A stretch of DNA of 64,000 bases from the NCBI GenBank assembly GCA_964035015.1, contig CAXIUP010000135.1, positions 904,411 to 968,410 of the forward strand, given 5' to 3'. This DNA comes from Corallium rubrum (taxonomy: Eukaryota > Cnidaria > Anthozoa > Scleralcyonacea > Coralliidae). Position numbers and translations under genes: made by a program. Each line of letters opens with the position of its first letter. The first letter of the stretch is position 1. Below are positions 1-13,000 of this stretch, one piece after another. Below the pieces are notes generated by a model, which made no database searches, was not told where the DNA came from, and was given only the letters and a program-made list of their open reading frames with translations.

Positions 1-3000
1 AGTTTGTTTAAAAAAACTCGGCTATCGCCTTCATCGCAACAAGCTGCGTTTGGTGGAAATACAGCGGAAACCGTGCGAGTACTCGTAGCGAGCGGCGAGA
101 ATTTTTGCGCTCGTGGCAGATTGGAAATTGCGGTGGTCTGAAAGTTAGCTTGCGGGCGCAGCTTATTTTCAAACCGCTTTATATACTGTATGTGAGTTCG
201 TTCGTTCGTTAGGAATCAATAGTATATTTTTGACGCGACTTTTTAACGCGATGTTTTGAACGCCAAAGGGCACCGCTTTTTAGCACTGTGGCTGGTTATG
301 AACTATTATTTACTCGCAGAAAGTACTCGCGGCAATACTCGCGGTAAATAAACCAATCAAAACGAATTATGTCAACATTTCAAACTCATTAGAATTCGTG
401 AGGGAAATTGCACAAAGCAAATCATTGCACGGATATTGAAGGAAGAAATTTATTACATAAATTGATCGAATTTTACCACGATTTTCTCTTAAAATACCGA
501 TTTGTTTGAGATGCAATATCAAACACTCAGAAGAGTGCTTCATCAGGATATCCAAACACCTCAAAGTTTGTTCGGAAAACGCGGCTATCGCTTCATCAGC
601 CGCGAGTTATTGCAATGAGCTGCGTTTGGTGAAAATACAGTGGAAACCGTGCGAGTATTCCCAGCGAGGTGCGAGTTACTTCGTTAGAGGACTGGAAATC
701 TTGAACCTATGAGCGTCCTTGACTGAATTGCCGAAAATAGATGACTCTAGTGTAGTCTGTTTCTCTTCTATTCATACAGAAAACGATTGATTTTTTCTGT
801 AATCTGTTCAAACCGACCGGACAATATTTGTGCTTTCAGAACTCTTTCAGTTCTACGGTCGACTTCTACAAGTAATAGTATATTTATGGCCGCCTTCGCC
901 ACAGTCAGTGCGGTTATCAGACTAGCTAAGAATCGCTGCAAGTGCTACAGTCGACATTTATTATTTTACTCTGGCTAACGTCAGACGATTTTACTCGTCA
1001 AAGGAAAAATCTTATAGCCCATTTCAATTATGCGGGGGGAAAATAAGTCTAAAACATACGATTTTCTGAGCCACTTAACGTCTAAAGGCGGATTTCCAGT
1101 CCTTGCTCGTGACAGAAAGTTGAAAATTTTAAACTATTTTTTACTCGCGGCAAATAAACCAATCAAAACAAATCATGTCAACAATCATGTCACATTTCAA
1201 ACTCGTTAGTAATTCATCAGGGAACTGCACAAAGGAAAGCATTACCGTGTCGATGGTTAATTTGCATGGGCATTGAAGGAAGAAATTACATAAATTAATC
1301 GAACTTTCACGTCGATTTTCTCTTAAAATACCGATTTGTTTCAGATGCTATATCAAACACTCAGAAGAGTGCTACATCAGGATATCCAAACACCTCGAAG
1401 TTTGTTTGAAAAACTCGGCTATCGCTCCATCAGCCGCGAGTTCCTACAATGAGCTGCGTTTGCTGGAAATACAGTGGAAACCGTGCAAGTATTCGCAGCG
1501 AGGTGCGAGTTGCTTCGTGCGAGGACTGGAAATCTTGAACCTATCATCGTCTTTGACTGAATTGCTGAAAATAGATGATTCTAGTGTAGTCTGTTTCTAT
1601 TCTATTCCTACAGAAAACGATTGATTTTTTTTCTGTAATCTGTTCAAACCGACCGGACAATATTTGTGCTTTCAGAACTTTCAGTGCTAAGGTCGACTTG
1701 TACAAGTAACACTATATTTATGGCCGCCTTTGCCACAGTCAGTGCGGTTATCAGACTAGCTGAGAATCGCTGCAAGTGCTACAGTCGACTTTTATTATTT
1801 TACTCTGGCTAATGTCAGACGATTTTACTCGTCAAGAGAGAAATCTAGCAATGAAAAAGTTATAGTCCACTTCAATTATGCGGGGAAAATAAGTCTAAAA
1901 CATACGATTTTCTGAGCCACTTAACGTCTAAACGCGGATTTCCAGTCCTCGCACGAAGCAACTCACAGCTCGCAAGCTTGCTGCGAGTATTTTAGCGCTC
2001 GTAGCAGATATTTGGAAATTTTAAAGTGCCTATGAAACGAAAATTAAGTTTGTCTTATTTGAAAGAACACTTTACATGATAGAGTAACATCTTTGGAAGT
2101 TTTTCGTTTCCTTGCTTCGTTCTTGAGATATTTCAGTTTGTTTGATATGCAAATTTAACATTTTAAAGTCACATGTGCATAATGAGTTGTTGAAAAACGT
2201 TATATATCTTTGCTATAGTCAAATATAGTCACTTGAAAATCTACATGTTTAGTGTTCTGGGCCAAACACACGCACATGCTTCCCTCAAATTATTTTGGTT
2301 TGATAATAGCAAAGATATATAACTTTTTTCACTAAATCATTATGCACATGTGACGTTAAAATGTTTAATTTGCATATCAAACAAACTGAAATATCTCAAG
2401 AACGAAGCAGGAAAACGAAAACTTCAAAAGATGTTACTCTATCATTTTAAGTGTTCTTTCAAATAAGACAAACTTAATTTTCGTTTCATAGGCACTTTAA
2501 ACTATTTTTTACTCGCGGCAAATAAACCAATCAAAACAAATCATGTCAACATTTCAAACCCGTTAGTTGCATGGACATTGAAGGAGAAATTACATAAATT
2601 ATTCGAACTTTTACCTCGATTTTCTCTTAAAATACCGATTTGTTTGAGGTGCTATATCAAACACTCAGAAGAGTTCTTCATCAGGATAGCCAAACACTTC
2701 GAAGTTTGTTAAAAAAAAATCGGCTGTCGCTTCATCGCAACGAGCTGCGTTTGGTGGAAATACAGTGGGAACCGTGCGAGTACTCGCAGCGAGCGGCGAG
2801 TTGCTTCGGATTTCCAGTCCTCTCGCACGAAGCAACTGCGAGCACTCGCAAGCTCGCTGCGAGTATTTTTGTGCTCGTGGCAGATAGTTGGAAATTGCGG
2901 TGCCCTGAAAGTTAGCTTGCGGGCGCAGCTAACTTTCAAACCGCTTTATATATGCTGTGTTTGGGTTCGTACGTTCGTTAGGAATCAATAGTATATTTTT

Positions 3001-3512
3001 GACGCGACATTTTTAACGTGATGTTTTGAACGCCACAGGGCACCGCTTTTTAGCACTGTGTCTGGTTATGAACTATTATTTACTCGCGGCAAGTACTCGC
3101 GGCAAGTACTCGCGGCAAATACTCGCGGCAAGTATTCTCAACATTTCAAACTCATTAGAATTCGTGAGGAAAACTGCACAAAGCAAATCATTGCATGGAT
3201 ATTGAAGGAAGAAATTTATTACATAAATTAATCGAACTTTTACCACGATTTTCTCTTACCGATTTGTTTGAGATGCAATATCAAACACTCAGAAGAGTGC
3301 TTCATCAGGATAACCGAAAACCTCGAAGTTTGTTCGAAAAAACTCGGCTATCGCTTCATCAGGCACGAGTTATTGCAATGAGCTACGTTTGCTGGAAATA
3401 CAGTGGAAACCGTGCGAGTATTCGCAGCGAGGTGCGAGTTGCTTCGTGCGAGGACTGGAAATCTTGAACCTATCATCGTCTTTGACTGAATTGCCGAAAA
3501 TAGATGACTCTA
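1..3512. repeat. Irregular tandem repeat block, left part
   Basis: The same sequence module recurs with its core (ACACTCAGAAGAGTGCTTCA and variants) near 525, 1353, 2660 and 3285, and again to the right near 5408, 6245 and 6900. Spacing alternates between roughly 830 bp and 640 bp once later insertions are removed, so there are two unit types. Each unit also carries a segment near CAGACGATTTTACTCGTCAA and an AT-rich segment ending in ACTCGCGGCAAATAAACC. Short open frames in it have no homology I recognise and are repeated with the unit, so they are not called as genes. Boundaries are approximate and the block continues off the left edge. Confidence 0.85.
2025..2496. mobile_element. Foldback MITE, 472 bp, TTAA (or TA) target duplication
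   Basis: The two halves are long imperfect inverted repeats of roughly 190 bp, with ends AGTGCCTATGAAACG and CGTTTCATAGGCACT. TTAA flanks both sides (2021-2024 and 2497-2500). The sister repeat copies near 1120, 5180 and 6080 carry the uninterrupted sequence with one TTAA, so they serve as empty sites. There is no coding capacity. A TTAA duplication would fit piggyBac-type mobilisation, but a TA duplication with slightly longer ends (Tc1/mariner type) explains the same bases. Confidence 0.85.
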
Positions 3513-3614
3513 CTCTAGCATGTTCTAGGGATTTTTGGTGAAGGAAAATTCGAGTGTAGAATATATACATTTTAAGACCAAACCGGGACCAGTTGCGAAA
3601 AATGCAACTACACA

Positions 3615-3688
3615 GGCCTTCCGGCAGGAATTGAACCCACGACCTTGCGATTCTAGTGCAATGCTCTGACCACTGAGCCACGGAGGCC
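3615..3688 (-). repeat. tRNA-like head, unit 1
   Basis: A 74-nt sequence folds as a cloverleaf on the minus strand: acceptor GGCCTCC with GAAGGCC (one mismatch), D stem GCTC/GAGC, anticodon stem TTGCA/CGCAA (one mismatch) and a T arm with wobble pairs. The loop CTAGAAT would place AGA at the anticodon. Real serine tRNAs have a long variable arm, which is absent here, so this is read as a SINE head and not as a tRNA gene. Confidence 0.75.
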
Positions 3689-3889
3689 GTTGCCGAGAGC
3701 TTGATCGCGAGTTCTGTATATATTAAGGTGGTAATGCCAGGACAGAATTGGGTATATTATAAGTAATATTGGGCATTTCACTCGATTACACAGCATGTTC
3801 TAGGGATTTTTCGTGAAGGAAAATTCGAGTGTAGAATATATACATTTTAAGACCAAACCGGGACCAGTTGCGAAAAATGCAACTACACA

Positions 3890-3963
3890 GGCCTTCCGGC
3901 AGGAATTGAACCCACAACCTTGCGATTCTAGTGCAATGCTCTGACCACTGAGCCACGGAGGCC
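3890..3963 (-). repeat. tRNA-like head, unit 2
   Basis: This copy matches unit 1 except for one base in the segment before the B box (CCACAACC instead of CCACGACC on plus). It starts exactly 275 bp from unit 1. Confidence 0.75.
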
Positions 3964-4164
3964 GTTGCCGAGAGCTTGATCGCGAGTTCTGTATATATTA
4001 AGGTGGTAATGCCAGGACAGAATTGGGTATATTATAAGTAATATTGGGCATTTCACTCGATTACACAGCATGTTCTAGGGATTTTTCGTGAAGGAAAATT
4101 CGAGTGTAGAATATATACATTTTAAGACCAAACCGGGACCAGTTGCGAAAAATGCAACTACACA

Positions 4165-4238
4165 GGCCTTCCGGCAGGAATTGAACCCACGACCTTGCGA
4201 TTCTAGTGCAATGCTCTGACCACTGAGCCACGGAGGCC
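4165..4238 (-). repeat. tRNA-like head, unit 3
   Basis: This copy is identical in sequence to the head of unit 1 and starts 275 bp after unit 2. Confidence 0.75.
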
Positions 4239-4439
4239 GTTGCCGAGAGCTTGATCGCGAGTTCTGTATATATTAAGGTGGTAATGCCAGGACAGAATTG
4301 GGTATATTATAAGTAATATTGGGCATTTCACTCGATTACACAGCATGTTCTAGGGATTTTTGGTGAAGGAAAATTCGAGTGTAGAATATATACATTTTAA
4401 GACCAAACCGGGACCAGTTGCGAAAAATGCAACTACACA

Positions 4440-4510
4440 GGCCTTCCGGCAGGTGAACCCACGACCTTGCGATTCTAGTGCAATGCTCTGACCACTGAGC
4501 CACGGAGGCC
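4440..4510 (-). repeat. tRNA-like head, unit 4 (3-nt deletion)
   Basis: This copy starts 275 bp after unit 3 but has lost three bases inside the B-box region (AGGTGAACCC instead of AGGAATTGAACCC on plus). The loss should weaken an internal RNA polymerase III promoter. Confidence 0.7.
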
Positions 4511-4745
4511 GTTGCCGAGAGCTTGATCGCGAGTTCTGTATATATTAAGGTGGTAATGCCAGGACAGAATTGGGTATATTATAAGTAATATTGGGCATTT
4601 CACTCGATTACACAGCATGTTCTAGGGATTTTTGGTGAAGGAAAATTCGAGTGTAGAATATATACATTTTAAGACCAAACCGGGACCAGTTGCCAATGCA
4701 ACTACACAGGCCTTCCGGCAGGATTGACCAGAGCTTGATCGCGAG

Positions 4746-7620
4746 TTCTGTTCCTACAGAAAACGATTGATTTTTTTTCTGTAATCTGTTCCTGTTCTGT
4801 AATCTATTCCTAATCTGTTCTGTAATCTATTCCTACAGAAAACGATTGATTTTTTTTCTGTAATCTGTTGAAACCGACGGGACAATATTTGTGCTTTCAG
4901 AACTGTTTCAGTCAGTGCGGTTATCAGACTAGCAAACAATCGCTCCAAGTGCTACAGTCGACTTTTATTATTTTACTCTGGCTAACGTCATACGATTTTA
5001 CTCGTCAAAGAGAGAAATCTAGCAATGGAAAATTTATATTCCATTTCAATTATGCGGAGGAAAATAAGTCTAAAACATACGATTTTCTGAGCCATTAACG
5101 TCTAAAGGCGGATTTCCAGTCCTCGCACGAAGCAACTCGCAGCTCGCTGCGAGCACCGCTCGTGACAGAAAGTTGGAAATTTTAAACTATTTTTTACTCG
5201 CGATAAATAAATCAATCAAAACAAATCATGTTAAGATTCATGTCAAATTTCAAACTCGTTAGTAAGTCATGAGGGAACTGCACAAAGGAAATCATTACCA
5301 TGTCGGTGGTTAATTTGCATGGACATTGAAGGAAGAAATTGCATAAATTAATCGAACTTTTACCTCTATTTTCCCTTAAAATACCGATTTGTTTGAGGTG
5401 CTATATCAAACACTCAGAAGAGTGCTTCATCAGGATATCCAAAAACCTAGAAATTTGTTCGAAAAACTCGGCTATCGCTCCATCAGCCGCGAGCTACTGC
5501 AATGAGCTGCGTTTGGTGGAAATACAGTGGAAACCGTGCAAGTATTCGCAGCGAGGTGCGAGTTGCTTCGTGCGAGGACTGGAAATCTTGAACTTATCAG
5601 CGTCTTTGACTGAACTGCTGAAAATAGATGACTCTAGTGTAGTCTGTTTCTATTCTATTCCTACAGAAAACGATTGATTTTTTTTTCTGTAATCTGTTCA
5701 AACCGACCGGACAATATTTGTGCTTTCAGAACTTTCAGTGCTAAGGTCGACTTGTACAAGTAACACTATATTTATGGCCGCCTTTGCCACAGTCAGTGCG
5801 GTTATCAGACTAGCTAACAATCGCTACAAGTGCTACAGTCGACTTTTATTGTTTTACTGTGGCTAATGTCAGACTATCTTACTCGTCAAAGAGAGAAATC
5901 TAGCAATGAAAAAGTTATAGTCCACTTCAATTATGCGGGGAAAATAAGTCTAAAACATACGATTTTCTGAGCCACTTAACGTCTAAACGCAGATTTCCAG
6001 TCCTCGCCCGAAGCAACTCGCTGCGAGTACTCCCAAGCTTACTGCGAGTATTTTAGCGCTCGTGGTAGATATTTGGAAATTTTAAACTATTTTTTACTCG
6101 CGGAAAATAAACCAATGAAAACAAATCATGTCAACATTTCAAACTCGTTAGTTGCATGGGCATTGAAGGACAAATTACACAAATTAATCGAAATTTTACC
6201 TAGATTTTCTCTTAAAATACGGATTTGTTTGAGATGCTATATCAAACACTCAGAAGAGTGCTTCATGAGGATAGCCAAACACTTCGAAGTTTGTTAAAAA
6301 ACTCGGCTATCGCTTCATCGCAACGAGCTGCGTTTGGTGGAAATACAGTGGAAACAGTGTGAGAACTCGCAGCGAGCGGCGGGTTGCTTCGGATTTCCAG
6401 TCGTCTCGCACGAAGCAACTGCGAGCACTCGCAAGCTCGCTGCGAGTATTTTTGCGCTCGTGGCAGACAGTTGGAAATTGCGGTGCCCTGAAAGTTAGCT
6501 TACGGGCGCAGCTAACTTTCAAACCGCTTTATATTCTGTGTGTGAGTTCGTTCGTTCGTCAGGAATCAATAGTATATTTTTGACGCGACATTGTTAACGC
6601 GACATTATTAACGCGACATCTTTAAGGCGATGTTTTGAACGCCACAGGGCACCGCTTTCTTAGCACTATGTCTGGTTATGAACTATTATTTACTCGCGGC
6701 AAGTACTCGCGGTAAATAAACAAATCAAAACGAATTATGTCAACATTTCAAACTCGATAGAATTCGTGAGGAAAACTTCACAAAGCAAATCATTGCATGG
6801 ATATTGAAGGAAGAAATTAATGACATAAATTAATCGAACTTTTACCAGGATTTTCACTTAAAATACCGAGTTGTTTGAGATGCAATGTCAAAGTCATCAA
6901 ACACTCAGAAGAGTGCTTCATCAGGATATCCAAACACCTCGAAGTTTGTTCGAAAAACTCGGCTATCGCTTCATCAGGCACGAGTTATTGCAATGAGCTA
7001 CGTTTGCTGGAAATACAGTGGAAACCGTGCGAGTATTCGCAGCGAGGTGCGAGTTGCGGTCGACTTCTACAAGTAACACTATATGTATTGTCGCCTTTGC
7101 CACAGTCAGTGCGGTTATCAGACTAGCTAACAATCGCTCCAAGTGCTACAGTCGACTTTTGTTATTTTACTCTGGCTAACGTCAGACGATTTTACTCGTC
7201 AAAGAGAGAAATCTAGCAATGGAAAATTTATAGCCCATTCAATTATGTGGGGAAAGTCTAAAACATACGATTTTCTAACGGCGGATTTCCAGTTCTCGCA
7301 CGAAGCAACTCGCAGCTCGCTGCGAGTTTTTTTAGCGCTCGTGGCGGAAAGTTGGAAATTTTAATCTATTTTTTACTCGCGGCAAGCACTTGCGGTAAAT
7401 AAACCAAAACAAATCATGTCAACATTCATGTCAACATTTCAAACTCGTTAGTAATTCATGAGGGACACTACAAAAAGGAAATCATTACCATGTCGATGGT
7501 TAATTTGCATGGACATTAAATGAAGAAATTACTGCCGAAATTTAATACTTTTACCAACAAAATAGTTACATCGGGCATCCAACGGGTACAAGTTATGTGA
7601 AATCCCGGCTCCACACTTGG
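4746..7620. repeat. Irregular tandem repeat block, right part
   Basis: This continues the repeat of 1-3512, with cores near 5408, 6245 and 6900. The copy following the tRNA-like array has a local scramble near 4750-4870, where the element TTCCTACAGAAAACGATTG is present twice. The last unit decays into unique sequence after about 7500. No gene is supported. Confidence 0.8.
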
Positions 7621-9839
7621 GATGAGTATAAAAGAACATTGTACAAGTCTGACTATATTTATGGCCACTTTGCCACAGTCGTCAGTGCGGTTATCAGACT
7701 AGCTATCGCTGCAAGTACTAAGGGACGGACCATTTTTTCACGTAGCTACCGTGACAAAGTTAAAACTTGTTTAAAACAATCATGAAGCCTTTATTTTGTT
7801 AATTTGGGGCGTTCGAACGACCGCGACAGAAACTCGCGCCTGCCAAATTGTAAGGACTTGCGTTCTCGTTTGATCTTGGCTTTAAAACTCGAAAGCAGGA
7901 AAAAGCAATAGCGAAAAGAACCAACAAAGAAAAAGGCAGAGAAGTTTAAGCTTACGGTAAAAATATAGAGCAGCCAATCTCAGTATTAAATAACGAACAT
8001 TTAGTAGCAATGCTGTTCGAGTTTCCCTGTTTTTTAGCATATCCTGTCACTGCATGTTAATTTTTTTTTTGTGTGTGGGTAAAGTATGTTTTTGCTTGCC
8101 CATCTCTTTTGACATTTTGTTTTCTTATGGTAGAGCCACTTGTAACTCAGCGTAGGTTATTTATATTGATTTCGCATAAAAACTCGGGGGGGGGGGGGGG
8201 AGGTACTCTGGCAATTTTTGGGTAGGGTATCCCAGACCTAAGAAGGTGATTTTTCAATCTCTATCCCGGACCTAAACTAAAAAAATGAATACCCTATCCC
8301 AGTACTGATGAGCGGTGCCCTGTTAGTAGTCGTCAAAAACGTCGCTCGTATTCTCGTTCCTAGAGCCCATGTTTCTGTGTCCATGGCTTACGGGTGCCAC
8401 AAAAAAAACGTAACAAGTCGTCAGGGCAGTGCATGACTGGCTTGTCAGGGCCCTGTAGTACTAAAGCTACCTGGCGATCTAGCCGCTAACTTTGTCAGAG
8501 TACTACAATTGTTCTCATCTGCCGAACGCTTGCTTCACGGAGATCGTCAAAAAGTCGCCAAAATTCCTCTCGTCAAACTGACATCGCTTCCACTCTCAAT
8601 GCGAGAATGTCAGAGCCCATAAAGTTTGTGTGGCTAAAATTCTAAAGCAGATTAACGAGCTAGCCGCTAGCACGTCAGGCGGTATCTACCTGCAGAATCC
8701 TCAGTGCTTTTCTTCACAAACATGTCGTCAAAAAACCACCAAAATCCTTGACGTCAAAACGTCGCTTATATTCTTGTTCACAGAGCGCCCATTTCTGTGT
8801 CCGAATGCCATAAATGAATATAGCCGTGACAGACAGGCAGCCAGTCATACAGGCAGCCCAGAGAAACGTCTTGAGTTTGCAAATTGCGTCAAGCGATAGC
8901 AAAACTCGCCCCATTCTTCGTTTTGCGCCGTAAATATATTGTGTGTGTTCTTTCTAATAAAAGACGATGGAGCTTGAACTTGGAAAAGAGTCCCAATCAC
9001 AATATACTAGTCTTTTTACTACTCTATTTCTCCAAAGAATTTTGAAAGTTTCGTGAAATGCTCTTCAAAGTTCCAACTTCCAATGTGAACCAAACAACAA
9101 TTCCAAGATTATCCCCCCTGTCGCTCATTATCCCTTTGTTACTTATTACCTAGCCTTAGTGTAGACCCTCAACAGAATGAATACTAATGAACATACAATT
9201 TTATATGCTGTTGGTGTTTTTAACATTACTTAATTAGTTACAGAAGTCAAGGTGATTATAAGTTGGTAAAGATTTGTTTTCTGTTTTGCTGCATTTGTTA
9301 GATTAGAGTCATCTTATACATAGTCCGACTTCGGTCACCAATCGCCAGTTGGGTAAACGTCTTTTATGGCATCTAAATGAGCCTTCCTAGCCTCGTTATC
9401 AAGCAAAGATTCTTTTGAATTGGAGATACGCAAACGAGGCCAGAACGTTTATTAGGATGCACGTAAAGAATACTTAAATTAGCCGCTATTATGAAAGTGG
9501 TCAATATAACTTCCTGAAATATAAAAAACTTCGCAAAATAGAAACCGATTGCGGGCTCAGAAGACCCTTAACTGCTGACCAGCTTGGACTAAACGGCGCT
9601 TTGTAAGAACGTCCTAAAATATTAAATATGAAAAGGTACATAAAATATATTTTCATATATTTAAAAATATGTGAATCTAAAACGGTAAATTAAAATGGTG
9701 TTACAAGTTGTAGGAAAAGGAAAACAAATCAAAATACCAAATGGGGCGGTGCTAACACTCAAGGTTGTGGGTGAAGGGAATAAAGCAGGCCTTATGTTTC
9801 CGTGGTTACGAGATCAACTAGAAGTCGGCGTAGTTCTAG
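7621..9839. other. Gene-free interval
   Basis: I see no coding region here. It has a run of 15 G at 8186-8200. It also has a diverged direct repeat: a segment with GTCGTCAAAAACGTCGCTCG near 8330 recurs in altered form near 8725-8800, each followed by TTTCTGTGTCC. The short open frames at 8630-8914 lie in this repeat and look non-coding. Confidence 0.6.
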
Positions 9840-9939
9840 TGACAGCCTGCCTGGCGCCAGCCAGCCAGCCAACCAACCAACCAACCTGCCTGCCTGCCTG
9901 CCAGCCTGCCTGCCAGCAAGCCAGCCAGCAAGCCAGTCG

Positions 9940-10060
9940 ATTGGTCAGTCGGTCGGTCGGTCGGTCGGTCGGTTGGTCGGTCGGTCGGTCGGTCGGTCGG
10001 TCGGTCGGTCGGTCGGTCGGTCGGTCGGTCGGTCGGTCGGTCGGTCAGTCAGTCAGTCAG
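9940..10060. repeat. (GGTC)n microsatellite
   Basis: An almost pure run of GGTC with a few AGTC units sits at the left margin of the CTGCC satellite, between CAGC-rich and CTGCC-rich sequence. The satellite may have grown out of such simple tetranucleotide runs. Confidence 0.9.
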
Positions 10061-13000
10061 CCGGTCAGGCAATCAAACAATCAGCCTGCCACACCCTCAC
10101 ATTGATATAATGCAGGTCTTTTAATTTTCAAAACTGACAGTTGCCTGGCTAACAGCCTGCCCAAACGCTTGACTGCCCAACAGTAGCCTGCTTAGGTACT
10201 GCTCTGCCAGTCTTCCTCGTTTCCCAACTGCTTAACAGCCAACCCACCAGACCAACAAACTGCTCGGCTTCCCACCTGTTTTTCCAATTGCCTGCACCCC
10301 TTACCTGCCATGCTGGTGTGCTCGCGTTATCACTTGCCTGACCACCTGCAGACAGCTTGCTTGACGACCAGACAGCTTGGCTCCCAGACCAACTGACTCA
10401 AATAGTTATGTACAGACTGACTGCCTGAAAATCTATCTTGCATTCTTGCTATTTTGAAACAATGTACATGTCACCCGAAGTACACATTTAAATTTTAGAG
10501 TACTATTCCACACTTGGTATAACTACACTGAATGACCAGCTGGTTAACTACCATAGTACACTGTCTGACGGTCAGACTCTCCATTTGCCTGGCTACCCGC
10601 CCACGCGGTTGCCTGGTTGTCAGTCTACCCGGTTCCCGGTATTGCTCACTTGGCCAACGACACACTGGGGAGTGAGTCCTATTCCATCGGTTCAGCTTGC
10701 TTGCCTTCCCACCTGTAAGCAGCCTGCTATCGATATCCTATACGAACAATCTAGGCTGCACACGACCTGCTTCTCTGCCCGTCAGCTCGTTTGACGGATT
10801 GCCTGACCACAAACCTGCCCGCCTGTACACTTGCCCGCATCCCTCTGCTTGTTTGCCCAATACCTGCGTTGTGCATACCAGTGGGCACCTGATTGAAGGC
10901 GGCTTGCTACCCTAAACAAACAAATTTCTAGGCTGCACACCTGCGTGTCTGCCCACCTGCCCGCTTACCCAACTGCCTCACCTCCTGTCTGCCTACCTAT
11001 CCGCCTGCCTGCACACCTGCCCAAGTGCCTGCATGCTCCTCTGCCTGACTGCCATCCTGAAGGTAGCTTGCGACCTTAAACAAACAAATTGATAGACTGC
11101 TTGTCTACCTGCCTGCTCGCTTGCCCTGCTGCCTGCCTACAATCCTGTATGTTTGCACACTTGCCCATTCCTGTGTGTCCGTCTGCCTGCCTGCCCACCA
11201 ACATGCTTGCCTACTCGCCTGTCTGCCCACCCTCCCACGTACCCGTCTGCCTGCCTGCCTGCTCGCCCACCTAGAGATAGCTTGCTACCCTAAACAAACA
11301 AATTGGTAGGCTGTCTGCCTGCTTGCTTGCCTGGCTTCCTTCCTGCAAACCTTCCTGCCTATGCCTGCATGCCCGTCTGCCTGGCTGCCTGCCTGCCTGC
11401 CTGCCCACAAGGCCGCCCAACTGACTGACAGACTGAAAATCAACTTTGTATTTTGAAACAATTCACATGCCACAGAAAGCCACATTTAAAAATACATTAT
11501 CAAATGGAGAACGTGGTATCCCAAAAATAATTAGATATTTGTTGTCTTGGTAGTAAGATATCTTTACATAATATTTTTACACAGCACATTATGGGGACCT
11601 GCACGGGTTATACACCCCACAACTACGATGTATGCGTTGTGTGTATGAAAAGTGTGGTAAATGTGACTTTCTCTGGTGGGGACCTGTATGCACTAACTAG
11701 ACTTGTTTTCTATGCTTTCATGGCTGACAAGCTGACTACCAGTACGCATATTACATTGTCTGATTACAAGACTACTTGGTTGCCTGGTTATCCGACTGCC
11801 CTAATGGCCTGTCACACCCCCATGTTGCTACAATGCCAGTCTTTCGGTTTGCCAAACTGACAGTTGTCAGCTGCATGCCCGCCAGCCTTCCGAAATGTTG
11901 GCTGCCCAACGGCCAGCCTGCATAGCTACTGGTCTGCAAATCTGCCTCGTTGCCCAACTGCTTAACTGCCTGCCTGTGTACCAGCCTACTTACCCAAGTT
12001 CCCACATGCTGGTGTGCCCGCGTGCCAATGTGCCTGCCGGCGTGCCTGCCCACCTGCAAATAACTGGCTAATAAATTGCCAGGCAATGCCTCCTGTTCAT
12101 CTGACCACGTGCTTGATTGCTCAGCTGTCTGCCTACAAACCTGCCCGTCTGTCCACGTGCCGGCATCACGCATGGCAGTGGCGCCTATCTGCTAGCAGCT
12201 TGCTACCCTAAACAAACAAATTGCTAGGCTGCCTGCCTGCTTTTCTGTACGCCTGATCGCTTCCCCTGTTGCCTGCCTACAAACCTGCCCGTCTTCACAC
12301 TTGCCCTTTCCTGTGTACCCATCTGCTGGCCTGCCCACCTGCATGCCTGCCTACCTGCCAGCTTACCCATCTGCCTGCCCACCTGAAGGCAGCTTGCGAT
12401 TCAAAAAAAATGTTAGGCCATGCCTGGCAGCTTGTCTGCCCATCTGCTTTCTTGCCCAGTTGTCTTCCTACACACCTGCCAGTCTGTTCATCTGCCTGCG
12501 TCACGCAAGCCTGCGGGCGCCGATTTGCAAGCACAATCATGGAAATTAATTCGTAGACTATCTAATAATTTCCCGAATGTTCCCCCCTCCCCCCTATGCA
12601 ATGTTGATGTGTGCGTGAAATCACATCCAGAGGTTTATGTTATGATCAACATTGTGTTTGGGGGGAAGGGGGGACAATTTCAAGCTATTTTGGCAGTAAA
12701 TATTTAAATCTTTAACAACTAAGCCTCCAACAATGCTAAAAGGACATGCTTTTCATAAGAAGTCTACGTATATTATTTCCATGATTGCAGCTCGCTACTC
12801 TTAACAAGCAAATTGCTAGACTGCCCGCCTGCTTGTCTGTCCGCCTGCTTGCCTGGCTTCCATCCTGCAAACCTGCTCGCTTGCACAGGCATGCCTGCGT
12901 TCCCCTCTGCGTGCCTGCCCGCAAGGCCGTCCAACTGACTGACGGACTGAAAATCAACTTTGTATTGAGAAACAATTCACATGCCACACACAGAAAGGGC

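Larger units (their letters stand above)
3513..4745 (-). mobile_element. Tandem array of a tRNA-derived 275-bp unit
   Basis: Four near-identical units of 275 bp and a shortened fifth are arranged head to tail. Each contains, on the minus strand, a tRNA-like head with an A-box-like TGGCTCAGTGG and a B-box-like GGTTCAATTCC. The head is followed by about 200 bp of unrelated AT-rich sequence. The array interrupts a copy of the flanking long repeat between GACTCTA and CTGTTCCTACAG, so it is younger than that repeat. The fifth unit lacks the A box. It resembles a tRNA-derived SINE amplified as a satellite rather than dispersed by retroposition. No poly(A) or LINE-like tail separates the units. Confidence 0.8.

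Noticed and set aside
3615-4510. Functional tRNA-Ser(AGA) genes
   Set aside because: Cloverleaf has stem mismatches and lacks the long variable arm of serine tRNAs; embedded in a larger tandem unit.
3513-4745. CRISPR-like regular array
   Set aside because: The repeated unit is the whole 275 bp with no variable spacers, and the genome is eukaryotic.
8306-8313. CTGATGAG word as a second hammerhead
   Set aside because: No GAAAC, stem II or stem I partners at the right distance.
8630-8914. Overlapping plus and minus frames of 89 and 66 residues
   Set aside because: Located in a diverged direct repeat with no coding character.
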